64,000 nt of DNA from JBNKFV01 sp050289485 (GCA_050289485.1 JBNKFV010000018.1:1-64000); one strand, 5' to 3'. Positions 1 to 9,744 are shown, numbered from the stretch's first letter. Translations and numbers: made by a program. The notes: generated by a model not told the origin, from the letters alone.

Positions 1-60
1 AAAAAAGTTTGCTTGAGGGTGCTAGGGAGTGCCTGACATTGCCAGGAAAAATAAAGAAAA

Positions 61-80
61 ACCCATTGATATCAATGGGT
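61..80 (-). terminator. Hairpin after guaA
   Basis: A perfect palindrome with 10-base arms (ACCCATTGATATCAATGGGT). It lies about 50 bases past the guaA stop, in an A-rich stretch that reads as T-rich on the minus strand. This fits a rho-independent terminator for guaBA. The first 128 bases hold no other feature I can support. Confidence 0.6.
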
Positions 81-128
81 TAATAGAGGTTTATTGCTTG
101 TGAATGCCAGCCAGTGCCAGACGTGGAA

Positions 129-1706
129 TCATTCCCACTCAATCGTGGCAGGCGGCTTGCTCGATACATCGTAAGCAACGCGAGATACGCCAGAAATCTC
201 ATTAATAATGCGGTTTGAAACGGTCTCGATAAGATCGTACGGCAAATGCGCCCAGCGTGCGGTCATAAAGTCGACGGTTTCAACGGCACGTAAAGCGATG
301 ACCCATTCGTAACGGCGACCATCGCCCACCACGCCAACAGATTTTACGGGCAAAAACACAGCAAAAGCCTGACTGGTCTTATGGTACCAATCGGCATTGT
401 GCAACTCTTCAATAAATATGGCGTCGGCTTCACGCAAAATTTCGGCGTATTCTTTTTTGACTTCGCCAAGAATTCGCACGCCCAAACCCGGGCCTGGGAA
501 TGGGTGGCGGTACACCATGTCGTACGGCAAACCCAGTTCCAAACCGATTTGGCGCACTTCGTCTTTGAACAGTTCGCGCAAGGGTTCGACCAACCCCAGC
601 GCCATATCTTCTGGTAAACCGCCTACGTTGTGGTGCGATTTAATCACATGGGCTTTGCCGGTTTTGGCGGCAGCAGATTCGATAACGTCTGGATAAATAG
701 TTCCTTGGGCCAACCATTTTACGTCTTTGATTTTTGCCGCTTCTTGGTCGAATACGTTGATAAACGTGTTACCGATAACTTTACGTTTCTGCTCTGGTTC
801 ATCGATGCCTTTTAGCTTACCCAAAAACAGCTCTTCAGCATCGGCACGAATAACACGCACCCCCATGTTCTTGGCAAACATGTCCATCACCTGGTCGCCT
901 TCGTTTTTGCGCAGCAGACCATTGTCGACAAAAACACAGGTTAGTTGATCGCCAATGGCTTTATGTAACAACGCTGCCACTACCGATGAATCCACACCTC
1001 CTGACAACCCCAACAGTACTTTGTCGCTACCCACTTGTTTGCGCACGCGGGCAATGGCGTCGTCAATAATATTGGCAGGCGTCCACAGTACATCACAGCC
1101 GCACAGCTCGAGCACAAAGTGTTCAAAAATGCGTTTGCCTTGCAAGGTATGCGTTACTTCCGGGTGAAACTGCACACCAAAAAAGTTTTTCTCGGCGCAG
1201 TACATACCTGCAATCGGACAAGAACCCGTCGATGCCATCACTTCGAAACCTTCTGGCATTTTTACGACTTTGTCGCCGTGACTCATCCATACATCCAACA
1301 GCCCTTGGCCGTCGTGATTAACATGATCTTTAATATCTTTAAACAACGCACTTTGGCCTTGCACCGCTACTTGTGCATAACCAAATTCGCGCAGATTTGA
1401 GCCTTCAACCTTGCCACCAAGTTGCTCAGCCATGGTTTGCATGCCATAACAAATACCTAATACAGGCACACCCAGGGTAAATACTAATTCGGGCGCCCGT
1501 GGCGACTGCCCCGCGGTTACCGACTCAGGGCCGCCAGCCAAAATAATACCTTGTGGATTATATTCGCGGATTTCTTCATCACTCATGTCGAAAGCGCGAA
1601 TTTCAGAATACACGCCAATTTCACGCACACGGCGGGCGATAAGCTGGGTGTACTGCGAACCGAAGTCCAAAATAAGAATTTTCTGAGCGTGAATATTCTG
1701 CGTCAT
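129..1706 (-). CDS. guaA: GMP synthase (glutamine-hydrolysing)
   Basis: Last step of GMP synthesis: XMP is aminated with glutamine-derived ammonia and ATP in the cytosol. The 525 residues match the usual bacterial length. The N-terminal class I glutamine amidotransferase has its nucleophile at Cys86 in GICYGMQ and the His181/Glu183 pair in FHPEV. The ATP-pyrophosphatase P-loop SGGVDS is at residues 235-240. The C-terminal dimerisation domain ends in KPPATIEWE, the normal GuaA terminus. It lies 113 bases downstream of guaB on the same strand, the classic guaBA pair, so co-transcription is likely. Confidence 0.98.
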   Translation of the reverse strand: MTQNIHAQKILILDFGSQYTQLIARRVREIGVYSEIRAFDMSDEEIREYNPQGIILAGGPESVTAGQSPRAPELVFTLGVPVLGICYGMQTMAEQLGGKVEGSNLREFGYAQVAVQGQSALFKDIKDHVNHDGQGLLDVWMSHGDKVVKMPEGFEVMASTGSCPIAGMYCAEKNFFGVQFHPEVTHTLQGKRIFEHFVLELCGCDVLWTPANIIDDAIARVRKQVGSDKVLLGLSGGVDSSVVAALLHKAIGDQLTCVFVDNGLLRKNEGDQVMDMFAKNMGVRVIRADAEELFLGKLKGIDEPEQKRKVIGNTFINVFDQEAAKIKDVKWLAQGTIYPDVIESAAAKTGKAHVIKSHHNVGGLPEDMALGLVEPLRELFKDEVRQIGLELGLPYDMVYRHPFPGPGLGVRILGEVKKEYAEILREADAIFIEELHNADWYHKTSQAFAVFLPVKSVGVVGDGRRYEWVIALRAVETVDFMTARWAHLPYDLIETVSNRIINEISGVSRVAYDVSSKPPATIEWE

Positions 1707-1776
1707 GAAAAAGAAACCCTGTATAACGCCAGGCAGGAAAGCATGGCTGACTCAAACACTATTACTTGGAACAACA

Positions 1777-1797
1777 AGGGCGCCGAAAAGCGCCCCT
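1777..1797 (-). terminator. Hairpin between guaB and guaA
   Basis: An inverted repeat AGGGCGC / GCGCCCCT with a CGAAAA loop sits in the guaB-guaA gap. On the minus strand it follows guaB and is trailed by a weak T-rich stretch. It could attenuate guaA relative to guaB or protect the guaB mRNA end. The T-run is poor, so full termination is doubtful. Confidence 0.35.
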
Positions 1798-1819
1798 CGT
1801 TAACGGAAGTGCCGTAACC

Positions 1820-3295
1820 TTAGCGGCCACCGATAGGATAGTTGGGCGCTTCCTTGGTAATTTGCACATCGTGTACATGGCTCTCACCGACACCGGCAGA
1901 GGTTACCCGAACAAACTCGGGTACATTGCGCATTGTTTCAATATCAATTGAACCGGTATAACCCATCGACGAACGCAAACCGCCCATCATTTGGTGCACG
2001 ATCACCGACAGCGCCCCTTTGTAAGGTACACGGCCTTCAATACCTTCTGGCACCAGTTTTTCAGTGCCGGATTTGATATCTTGAAAATAGCGGTCTGAAG
2101 AACCCTGCGTTTTCGACATCGCACCCAGCGATCCCATACCACGATAACTCTTGTAGGTACGGCCTTGGTACAACTCCACTTCACCTGGCGCCTCTTCCGT
2201 ACCCGCAAACATGGAGCCCATCATCACACAGTGAGCACCGGCAACAATCGCTTTGGAAATATCACCACTGTAACGGATACCCCCATCGGCAATCACGGGA
2301 ACATCAGTATCTTTCAAGGCTTCTACCACGTTAGCAATCGCCGAAATTTGCGGCACGCCCACACCGCTCACAATGCGGGTAGTACAAATGGAGCCGGGGC
2401 CAATACCCACTTTCACAGCATCGGCACCGGCTTCAACCAGTGCTTTGGCTGCCGCAGCGGTAGCAATGTTGCCACCAATTACCTGCATTTGTGGGTACTT
2501 GGCTTTAATGTTTTTCACTTGATTGAGTACGTTGCGCGAATGCCCATGGGCTGTATCAACCACGATGACGTCCACGCCGGCTTCAACCAGCGCGTTTACT
2601 CGGTCTTCAGTATCTAGGCTTGTGCCCACACACGCCCCTACGCGTAAACGGCCGGCAGGGTCTTTACAAGCGTTTGGATAGGCTTCCGCTTTGCTGATGT
2701 CTTTAACTGTAACCAAACCACGTAATTCAAAGTTGTCGTTAACAACCAGCACTTTCTCGATACGATGCTTGTGCAACAGCGCACGTACTTCGCCAGGCTC
2801 AGCGCCCTCACGCACGGTTACCAGTTTTTCTTTAGGGGTCATGATGCTGGCAATTTTTGCGTCCATATCGTTAACGAAACGCACATCACGGCCAGTGACG
2901 ATACCTACTAGATTACCGTTATCCATAACCGGCACACCCGAAATGTGGTTTTCCATGGTGAGCCTGACAAGTTCTTTAACCGAGGCAGTAGCCTCAATAG
3001 TGATGGGGTCAGAGACCACACCAGCTTCAAACTTTTTAACCGCACGCACTTCTTGCGCTTGCTGCTCGATGGTCATACTTTTGTGGATAATGCCAATTCC
3101 GCCTTCCTGAGCCAGGGCGATGGCCAATCGTGATTCAGTCACCGTATCCATGGCGGCGGACACCAATGGAATATTCAGCTGAATGCCCCGGGTCAGCCGT
3201 GTTTTCAATGACACATCTTTGGCAGTTACTTCTGAATAACCGGGAACCAAAAGTACGTCATCAAAGGTTAATGCTTCTTGCGCTATGCGTAACAT
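1820..3295 (-). CDS. guaB: IMP dehydrogenase
   Basis: Oxidises IMP to XMP with NAD, the committed step to guanine nucleotides. The 491 residues form a TIM barrel interrupted by two CBS domains at about residues 92-205 (MTPKEKLVTV starts the second). The catalytic loop GIGPGSICTTR carries Cys304. The phosphate-binding ADGGIRYSGD and the flap region with YRGMGSLGAM follow. It is the first gene of the guaBA unit. The 244-base gap to divergent xseA should hold both promoters. Confidence 0.98.
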   Translation of the reverse strand: MLRIAQEALTFDDVLLVPGYSEVTAKDVSLKTRLTRGIQLNIPLVSAAMDTVTESRLAIALAQEGGIGIIHKSMTIEQQAQEVRAVKKFEAGVVSDPITIEATASVKELVRLTMENHISGVPVMDNGNLVGIVTGRDVRFVNDMDAKIASIMTPKEKLVTVREGAEPGEVRALLHKHRIEKVLVVNDNFELRGLVTVKDISKAEAYPNACKDPAGRLRVGACVGTSLDTEDRVNALVEAGVDVIVVDTAHGHSRNVLNQVKNIKAKYPQMQVIGGNIATAAAAKALVEAGADAVKVGIGPGSICTTRIVSGVGVPQISAIANVVEALKDTDVPVIADGGIRYSGDISKAIVAGAHCVMMGSMFAGTEEAPGEVELYQGRTYKSYRGMGSLGAMSKTQGSSDRYFQDIKSGTEKLVPEGIEGRVPYKGALSVIVHQMMGGLRSSMGYTGSIDIETMRNVPEFVRVTSAGVGESHVHDVQITKEAPNYPIGGR

Positions 3296-3539
3296 AGAAG
3301 GCTAAACTCCAATCGTCGGAAAGGCTTGAGTAAACCGGAAATTATACCGTGTAGTCGGATTACGGGAAAGCTAAATACCTACAATAGCAGGCAAAGAGGT
3401 CATAATTTTTACCATCCCCCCCTCCCCCCACGAAACACCCTTGCCCCAGGGGCATGGGCAGGCAGCGGTAGAACTGGTAGTCTAGCGCCCAGCCGCAACC
3501 GCGCCTTTTTTCGCTACCAAGAGGCAAGAATTCTAGTTC

Positions 3540-4910
3540 ATGGACGTTAAATCACCGTCAACCCCCGCACCACGCAAGGTGTTTACCGTTAGCCAGCTCA
3601 ATCGGGCGGCTCGACAACTACTGGAAACTCACTTTGCCCTGTTATGGGTAGAGGGCGAAATATCTAACTTTGTGCGCCCGTCATCAGGCCACTGGTACTT
3701 CACGCTTAAAGACGGCAGCGCGCAGGTCAAATGCGCCATGTTCGCCAATCGCAATAGTCGAGTGCGCAAGCTGCCACAAAATGGGCAAAAAGTGGTACTG
3801 CGAGCCCGCGTAAGCCTCTACGAAGGCCGGGGCGACTACCAACTCATCGCCGAACACCTCGAAGAGGCCGGCGCGGGGGACCTACAGCAGGCCTTTGAAG
3901 CACTCAAAAGCCAGTTACAGCAGGAGGGGCTGTTCGACTCCGCCATAAAGCAATCACTGCCTACCCTACCCCAACATATTGGCGTGATCACATCGCCCAC
4001 TGGCGCGGCCATCAGAGATATTCTTACCGTTCTGAAGCGCCGCTTTCCCTCGATACCGGTCACGGTAATACCTGTGCCAGTACAAGGCACCGACGCCGCA
4101 CCCGCCATCGCCCATGCCATAGAACTGGCCAATGCCACCGCATTATTCGATGTATTAATTGTGGGGCGAGGTGGGGGCTCATTGGAAGATTTGTGGCCCT
4201 TTAATGAAGAGCGTGTGGCCCGTGCCATCTACGCCAGTGCAGTGCCGATTGTTAGCGCCGTTGGCCATGAAACCGACGTCACCATCGCCGATTTTGTAGC
4301 CGATGTACGTGCCCCAACCCCATCGGCTGCAGCCGAACTCATCAGCCCCGATCGGCAAGAGTGGCTGAATGTACTGCGCGGTTACGAGCAAACGCTTAAC
4401 CGCCAGATAACACAGCACATACACAAGCTCAGCACCCGTTTACAACACCTGCGTAGCCGGGTGCGGCACCCTGGGCATCAACTGCGACAGCAGGCACAAA
4501 CGGTTGATCAATTTGAAGTGCGCCTGCTTAGGGCAATAAAAGCGGTATTGACGACAAAACAAAGCCAGTGCGCGCAGGTAAGCTCGGCGCTGAAAAACTA
4601 TCAACCCAAAAGCCAGATAAAAGCCGCCAATCAGCAACTCGGTTATTTGAATACACGACTCAAACAAGCAGCACGGCGCCTGGTAAAACAGAAACAGCAG
4701 CAACTGGGGCAAGTATCGCAAAGACTGAACACCGTAAGCCCGCTAAATACCCTCGACAGGGGCTACGCCATTCTGATGGATGACAAACAAAATGTGATTC
4801 AACACGTCGAAGATGCCGTGATAGGCGATACACTCAGTGCAAGAGTCAGTGATGGTGAAGTGTTGGCAACCATCACCGGGAAGCGACCGCTAGCCGCTAA
4901 AAAAGTGTAG
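3540..4910 (+). CDS. xseA: Exodeoxyribonuclease VII large subunit
   Basis: Large subunit of exonuclease VII, which degrades single-stranded DNA to oligonucleotides in the cytoplasm. The 456 residues show the N-terminal OB-fold (VSQLNRAARQLLE..., about 18-110), the catalytic core with GVITSPTGAAIRDI and GRGGGSLEDLWPFN, and a long glutamine-rich coiled-coil C-terminus. Its end converges with the diguanylate cyclase gene only 6 bases away. No xseB is nearby, which is normal because xseB usually sits with ispA and dxs. Confidence 0.96.
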   Translation: MDVKSPSTPAPRKVFTVSQLNRAARQLLETHFALLWVEGEISNFVRPSSGHWYFTLKDGSAQVKCAMFANRNSRVRKLPQNGQKVVLRARVSLYEGRGDYQLIAEHLEEAGAGDLQQAFEALKSQLQQEGLFDSAIKQSLPTLPQHIGVITSPTGAAIRDILTVLKRRFPSIPVTVIPVPVQGTDAAPAIAHAIELANATALFDVLIVGRGGGSLEDLWPFNEERVARAIYASAVPIVSAVGHETDVTIADFVADVRAPTPSAAAELISPDRQEWLNVLRGYEQTLNRQITQHIHKLSTRLQHLRSRVRHPGHQLRQQAQTVDQFEVRLLRAIKAVLTTKQSQCAQVSSALKNYQPKSQIKAANQQLGYLNTRLKQAARRLVKQKQQQLGQVSQRLNTVSPLNTLDRGYAILMDDKQNVIQHVEDAVIGDTLSARVSDGEVLATITGKRPLAAKKV

Positions 4911-4916
4911 GCGGGC

Positions 4917-5888
4917 CTATTCTTCTTCCATGATCATTCCAGACTGAAAAAGCGTGGATTGATTACGCCCATTCCGCTTCGACGCATACAACGCAGCATC
5001 TGCACTCTTCAGCCATGTCTGATAACTATCCACCTCTTTACCCAGTTCGGCAAGCCCCAGGCTGACGGTAACCCGTATGGTATGTCCTGCGGCTTGCACA
5101 GACAATGCCTCTACCTGCTTGCGCAAACGCTCCGCAAAAACTGTGGCATTTTCGCCGCTTGAACCAATCAACAACACGCCAAACTCTTCGCCACCATAAC
5201 GCCCGGCAATATCGACCTTGCGTTTAACATTGGTTACCTGGTTTGCCACGGCCTTGATCACCTCGTCACCCGGCTGGTGGCCATAGGTATCATTCACTTT
5301 CTTGAAATGGTCAATATCAAACATCACCAGAGTCACGGGCTCACCCGTGCGCTTGAAACGCTCATATTCGCGCGACAAACAACTTTCCCAATAGCCACGG
5401 TTATAAAGCTTGGTCATCTGGTCAGTAATGCTAAGTTCTTCCAGCGCTTTATTTGCTTCGCGCAATGCCAGCCGGTTAACCGCGATGTCGGTAACATCGT
5501 AAACAATGATCGCCACATGCGACGTTTCGCCATCAATCGACTTTAAGGGAATTAAGGTAGTGTACTGATACATAAAATCAGCCACGCCAGTAATAGGACG
5601 ATAGTTTTTAAACTTGAAAACGTAGGGCCGCTCTTCCCAAATAGTAAAAGCACGATTATCAAGCAAAAAGACGGTATCGATTTTGTGCTGCAACCAGTCT
5701 TGTTGAACATCGGGAAATACATCAAACAACACTTGTTGTTGAACATCTTCAGAATAGATACCGCTATGGTTTTCCATAAAGCTGTTCCACACGCAAACTT
5801 TGTATTCGCGATCCACCACAACCAGCCCTACATCCATGGTCTGCAGGATGTACATCATCCAGTGTAAATTCCCTACATCTAGCTGCAT
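4917..5888 (-). CDS. PAS-GGDEF diguanylate cyclase
   Basis: Predicted to make cyclic di-GMP from two GTP. The 323 residues hold a PAS-like sensor at about 12-135 (MDVGLVVVDREYKVCVWN) and a GGDEF domain from about 155. The active motif is GGEEF at 232-236, with the metal aspartate in DIDHFKKVND at 191-200. An RxxD inhibitory site is intact at 223-226, five residues before GGEEF, so product inhibition is expected. There is no signal peptide or transmembrane segment, so it is cytosolic. It follows the receiver-CheC gene by 40 bases and is probably its output partner. Confidence 0.92.
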   Translation of the reverse strand: MQLDVGNLHWMMYILQTMDVGLVVVDREYKVCVWNSFMENHSGIYSEDVQQQVLFDVFPDVQQDWLQHKIDTVFLLDNRAFTIWEERPYVFKFKNYRPITGVADFMYQYTTLIPLKSIDGETSHVAIIVYDVTDIAVNRLALREANKALEELSITDQMTKLYNRGYWESCLSREYERFKRTGEPVTLVMFDIDHFKKVNDTYGHQPGDEVIKAVANQVTNVKRKVDIAGRYGGEEFGVLLIGSSGENATVFAERLRKQVEALSVQAAGHTIRVTVSLGLAELGKEVDSYQTWLKSADAALYASKRNGRNQSTLFQSGMIMEEE

Positions 5889-5927
5889 ATTTTGGCGCCC
5901 CTGCTGTCACTCATTTAGGTTTTCCAC

Positions 5928-7016
5928 TTACCCATAACTCATCATATAGGCTAATCGCGAATCAATTGAGGCCACAGAGTCAGGGGTAAACAGCAGTAAT
6001 ACGTCGCAGGTTACGTCGTAGTTCTCTATATGATAGGTGACTTCAATCGTTAGTGTTTCTTTCCACTTACTGCGATTAGCCGCCAGCAACTGGCTGGCAT
6101 TGGCGTGCTGCCCTAACACCACAGGATAGCCCTGACTAAAGTTAACGTTCAGCTGCTCGCCCAACCCATTCAAAATAGCACCCAGTAATGCGCCAGCTAC
6201 GTCGGTCAGCACTTCAAGCTGAACGGTGTCATTCACATCCTGGTACTTCATTAAACGGGCCATGCTGTCAAAAGACGAATCACTGAACAGTAATAAGGCT
6301 TCTCCGGCGATGCCAGTTGCAATAAACCCCTGACACACCGCACTGACTGACTCTTCTTCTGTGAAGGCGAGCGCCATCTGCAATTCACTCGCCTCCAGCA
6401 TGGCAACTTTGGGCAACGGCAGCTGCACAAAAGCGCCGGTCAGGCGCGCTAGCAGATTACCTGCGCGCCCCATAGCAACGTTGGTTATTTCGCGGTAGCA
6501 GTCGAAAGACGATAATTCTTTGAGTAATTCAGGCTCAGCCGTAATATCAATTTTCTGTGTGCGGGGCATTTCGTAGAAATCAGGAGCAACATCGGCTGTA
6601 TCGTCCGCCACTACCGTTTTAACGTTGCCCACATCCCCAAGTATTTCAGGTACGAAAATACCGCAGCGCTGCAAAATATCTTCAACCACCAAGGAATCAA
6701 CTGGCTTTTTAATAAAATCTACCGCGCCAAGGTCCTGCACGCGACGGCGGGCTTCATCTTGAATATCACCAGACACTACGATCACCAGAGTGGAAAGGTC
6801 AAGATCACGGATAGCCTGCAAGGTTTCATAACCATCCATAACCGGCATGGTGAGGTCAAGAAACATCACCTCCCCCAAGCCTTTCTCCAGCAAATCCAAC
6901 GCCTCCTGACCGTTGGTAGCAAAGGTAACATCAACATCCCAGTCGGGAGGAAGGGCTCTGGCCATTTGCTTTCTCGCCATGGCCGAATCATCGCAAATGA
7001 CAACAGGTGTAGTCAT
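5928..7016 (-). CDS. Response regulator receiver fused to a CheC/CheX-like domain
   Basis: The receiver domain (about 1-125) has the acidic pocket at Asp9-Asp10, the phospho-acceptor Asp54 in MFLDLTMPVMDG and the lysine in FIKKPVD. The C-terminal part resembles CheC/FliY-type CheY phosphatases. The stretch from FDCYREITN to PLPK fits the E-x2-N...P phosphatase signature, and a second copy around EVLTDVAGALLG has Asp in place of Asn. A receiver joined to a phosphatase domain could dephosphorylate itself or a partner. It heads a two-gene unit with the PAS-GGDEF protein, suggesting control of cyclic di-GMP output. The cognate kinase is not in the window. Confidence 0.85.
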   Translation of the reverse strand: MTTPVVICDDSAMARKQMARALPPDWDVDVTFATNGQEALDLLEKGLGEVMFLDLTMPVMDGYETLQAIRDLDLSTLVIVVSGDIQDEARRRVQDLGAVDFIKKPVDSLVVEDILQRCGIFVPEILGDVGNVKTVVADDTADVAPDFYEMPRTQKIDITAEPELLKELSSFDCYREITNVAMGRAGNLLARLTGAFVQLPLPKVAMLEASELQMALAFTEEESVSAVCQGFIATGIAGEALLLFSDSSFDSMARLMKYQDVNDTVQLEVLTDVAGALLGAILNGLGEQLNVNFSQGYPVVLGQHANASQLLAANRSKWKETLTIEVTYHIENYDVTCDVLLLFTPDSVASIDSRLAYMMSYG

Positions 7017-7314
7017 ATCATACTGAAACCGTATTGAACCCCCAGGTGCCGTAAATTGATGTCAAGGGTTAACCCCAATCAACATCAATTTCGGTGTAAA
7101 GCGGTTATTTATTGTATATTTACACGCAAGCATAACGAATGTTAGGTATCACAAACAACACCTGTTTAAAGAGCAAAGCCGCAAGCGACCAAAGCACGCC
7201 CGCTGTGTGACACAACACACAAAACAATTTGTCGACAACAAGGCTCTCTCAATCGAAAAAACCAGGTAAGATACTTAACAATCAGCCAAATTAATTAATA
7301 CAGTGCTCATAAAA

Positions 7315-7806
7315 ATGACTGAACTAACCCATATTAACCACCAAGGTGAAGCCCACATGGTGGATGTAGGCAATAAAGCTGAAACCCAACGCAGCGCAAC
7401 AGCAATAGGCTTTGTGTATATGCAGCCAGACACACTATCATTGATTCAGCAAGGCGAACACAAAAAAGGCGATGTATTTGCCGTGGCGCGAATCGCCGGT
7501 ATTCAGGGCGCAAAAAAAACACCAGACCTGATACCCTTATGTCACCCATTGATGCTGACATCAATTAACATCGACATCGAAGCGCAGCCTGAGCATGATC
7601 GCGTACAAATCACAGCAACATGCAAACTGTGCGGCCAAACGGGCGTCGAAATGGAAGCACTCACTGCCGTGAGTACTGCCGCACTGACTATTTACGATAT
7701 GTGCAAAGCCGCGGATAAGCGAATGACTATTCAGGGAATTCAGGTACTTGAAAAACAAGGCGGTAAAAGTGGCGACTGGCACATAGAGCCTGCGCCACAA
7801 GTGTAA
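7315..7806 (+). CDS. moaC: Cyclic pyranopterin monophosphate synthase
   Basis: Second enzyme of molybdenum cofactor synthesis, converting the MoaA product to cyclic pyranopterin monophosphate. The active-site region around AGIQGAKKTPDLIPLCHPL and the motif VEMEALTAVSTAALTIYDM are intact. I chose ATG 7315 because the family begins MxxLTHINxxGEAHMVDV. An in-frame GTG at 7303 adds four residues and neither start has a clear ribosome site. It leads moaC-moaD-moaE on the plus strand; moaA and moaB are absent here. Confidence 0.96.
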   Translation: MTELTHINHQGEAHMVDVGNKAETQRSATAIGFVYMQPDTLSLIQQGEHKKGDVFAVARIAGIQGAKKTPDLIPLCHPLMLTSINIDIEAQPEHDRVQITATCKLCGQTGVEMEALTAVSTAALTIYDMCKAADKRMTIQGIQVLEKQGGKSGDWHIEPAPQV

Positions 7807-7838
7807 ACCCTGCAGCTATTCTTTGACGACGCAACATT

Positions 7839-8087
7839 ATGATTACAATATTATTTTTTGCCCGCTACCGGGATGCACTCAACACACCCAGCACGTCAGT
7901 GTCAGCCGACGGCATAACATCAGTTAAAGACTTGATTGATACATTAAAAACCAATGGCCCAACATGGCAAAAGGTGCTCGACGATCCACTGTGCATTGTT
8001 GCTGTCAACCAAACGGTTGCAGAGCCTGGCACAGCCATTAAAGATGGCGATGAAGTCGCTTTTTATCCGCCAGTAACAGGGGGCTGA
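7839..8087 (+). CDS. moaD: Molybdopterin synthase sulfur-carrier subunit
   Basis: An 82-residue ubiquitin-like protein that carries sulfur as a C-terminal thiocarboxylate to MoaE. It ends in the required Gly-Gly (YPPVTGG), and the preceding DGDEVAFYPPVTGG is the family signature. It lies 32 bases after moaC and 20 before moaE. Confidence 0.95.
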   Translation: MITILFFARYRDALNTPSTSVSADGITSVKDLIDTLKTNGPTWQKVLDDPLCIVAVNQTVAEPGTAIKDGDEVAFYPPVTGG

Positions 8088-8107
8088 CTTAACGTCGGTC
8101 AATAACG

Positions 8108-8599
8108 ATGTCAACAACGCATCCACAACTACATATTACTGTTGCCACTGACGATTTCGATCTGCAGGCAATTTATAACAACCTGGCAACGGTCAATCGT
8201 AGCGTTGGAGCAGTTGTCACGTTCAGCGGCCTGGTGCGCGACACGAACCTGGGAGACACTATCACCAAATTGCAGCTGGAACACTACCCCGGCATGACAG
8301 AAAAAGTGCTAACCAACATCGCACTTGATGCTCACCGGCAATGGCCATGTTACGGCATCACCATTTACCATCGGGTTGGACTGCTGGAACCCTGTGACCA
8401 GATTGTTGCCATAGGCGTGGCCAGTGCGCACCGAGGCGATGCCTTTAAAGCCTGCGAATTTATGATGGACTTTTTAAAAACCCGAGCGCCTTTTTGGAAA
8501 AAAGAGATAACCGCAGACAACCAAAGCCGCTGGCTGGAAAGTCGTGAAACAGACGAGCGAGCTGCCGAGCGCTGGCGCATCGATAAAAATAACGTGTAG
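8108..8599 (+). CDS. moaE: Molybdopterin synthase catalytic subunit
   Basis: Large subunit that inserts dithiolene sulfur into the cyclic precursor with MoaD. The 163 residues contain the family motifs GAVVTFSGLVRD, LEHYPGMTEK, HRVGLL and the catalytic segment FLKTRAPFWKKE. It is the last recognisable gene of the moaCDE operon. Confidence 0.96.
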   Translation: MSTTHPQLHITVATDDFDLQAIYNNLATVNRSVGAVVTFSGLVRDTNLGDTITKLQLEHYPGMTEKVLTNIALDAHRQWPCYGITIYHRVGLLEPCDQIVAIGVASAHRGDAFKACEFMMDFLKTRAPFWKKEITADNQSRWLESRETDERAAERWRIDKNNV

Positions 8600-8614
8600 A
8601 ACGATTGCAATACC

Positions 8615-8887
8615 ATGTCGCAGAACCCTTACTGGCAAGCCCTGGTTAAACATTACACTACGCCGCTGCAAGAGATTTTTAAGCAGTTTCGACTGGGCTT
8701 TGCGTTGTTTCTGGTAGGCGGTGTTATCATCTATGCCAGTATGCAACTACTGGTCCCGAGTTTACAGCAAGAACTCTGTGTACTCGCCGGACTGGTGATA
8801 GGCGGAACTGGGTTTATCCTGGCCCTCATGGCGCAAATGCGCATGTTAATTTCACGCATTGTGCGTTTTTTCAGCGACAAACAGTAA
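8615..8887 (+). CDS. Small inner-membrane protein of unknown function
   Basis: A 90-residue protein with two hydrophobic helices, roughly 28-50 (FALFLVGGVIIYASMQLLV) and 54-78 (LCVLAGLVIGGTGFILALMA), and short charged ends. I do not recognise the family. It starts 15 bases after moaE on the same strand and is probably read through from the moa operon. It converges with rsmJ 8 bases downstream. Confidence 0.7.
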   Translation: MSQNPYWQALVKHYTTPLQEIFKQFRLGFALFLVGGVIIYASMQLLVPSLQQELCVLAGLVIGGTGFILALMAQMRMLISRIVRFFSDKQ

Positions 8888-8895
8888 CCGCACAC

Positions 8896-9744
8896 TTATC
8901 CCGGTAATTTCTGGCGGGTATACACATCGTACCGACTGGTTTTGCCTTCTACAGAATGGCTCGGTTTAGGCAAATCCAAATCAAGAAACCGTGATTCATC
9001 ACCAATAGCCGGTGCCAAGCGAGGTCGCTTTACCACCACACGGTAGCGCGCTGCGGCCATTGCACGCTGCAATACCACACCTGCATCGTCATCATGACCA
9101 ATCAGCGAATGGAATGCCTGCATAGCCTTATTGACCTGTGCCGATTTACTTCGCTCGGGGAACATAGGGTCAAAATAAATCACATCGGCCAACGGTTCTG
9201 TGCTGGCGCCTAACCACTCACCTGCATGACAGTAGGTTAACGACAAATTCGACAGTATTGCCCGCAAAGTTTCGCTGTCTTCATGATGGTTAGCAGCTAT
9301 CCCTGTGTGGGCCCTGTGCAAGCCATCTTTTAACAAACAGAAGGCAACCGGCGAACGCTCCAGCATGTCAACTCGGCAACCAAGGCTCGCCAGCACAAAG
9401 CTATCACCACCCAACCCGGCCGTGAGGTCAACCACATGTGGTGTAAAACGTCCTTTCACTCCTACAGCCTTGGCGATTAACTGCCCTTTACCACCACCAA
9501 ACTTGCGCCGATGCTGGGCGGCGCCCGAGAGAAAATCAACCCGCAGTGGCCCAGGAGCCTTTTTACCCGTTTGCAGCAACGACACGCCCTGTTCATCAAA
9601 ATTCAATGCATAGTCGGCGCTTGCCGGCAGTAGTGCCGGCTCAACAATCGTGCAACCAAGCACGTCTGCTGCCCATGTAATCAATGATTCAGAGTGATAC
9701 AAGCTGTTGCTGACGACAACAATGGATGGCTTGGCCTGGGACAC
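8896..9744 (-). CDS. rsmJ: 16S rRNA (guanine-1516-N2)-methyltransferase
   Basis: SAM-dependent methylation of G1516 in 16S rRNA. The 282-residue protein has the SAM site DLTAGLGGDSFVLASLGC and the family block VIYFDPMFPERSKSAQVNKAMQ. RVVVKRPRLAP near the end is also typical of the family (formerly DUF548/YhiQ). The N-terminal part before about residue 90 is more variable, as usual. It is a single gene converging on the moa operon. Confidence 0.94.
   Translation of the reverse strand: MSQAKPSIVVVSNSLYHSESLITWAADVLGCTIVEPALLPASADYALNFDEQGVSLLQTGKKAPGPLRVDFLSGAAQHRRKFGGGKGQLIAKAVGVKGRFTPHVVDLTAGLGGDSFVLASLGCRVDMLERSPVAFCLLKDGLHRAHTGIAANHHEDSETLRAILSNLSLTYCHAGEWLGASTEPLADVIYFDPMFPERSKSAQVNKAMQAFHSLIGHDDDAGVVLQRAMAAARYRVVVKRPRLAPAIGDESRFLDLDLPKPSHSVEGKTSRYDVYTRQKLPG

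Noticed and set aside
2165..2617. Long open frame antisense to guaB (150 codons)
   Set aside because: It mirrors conserved guaB codons, has no ribosome site and reads as low-complexity His/Asn-rich protein. A shadow frame.
7017..7302. Molybdenum-cofactor riboswitch upstream of moaC
   Set aside because: The gap is long enough, but I could not find the conserved stems of the Moco motif by eye. A covariance-model search would settle it.
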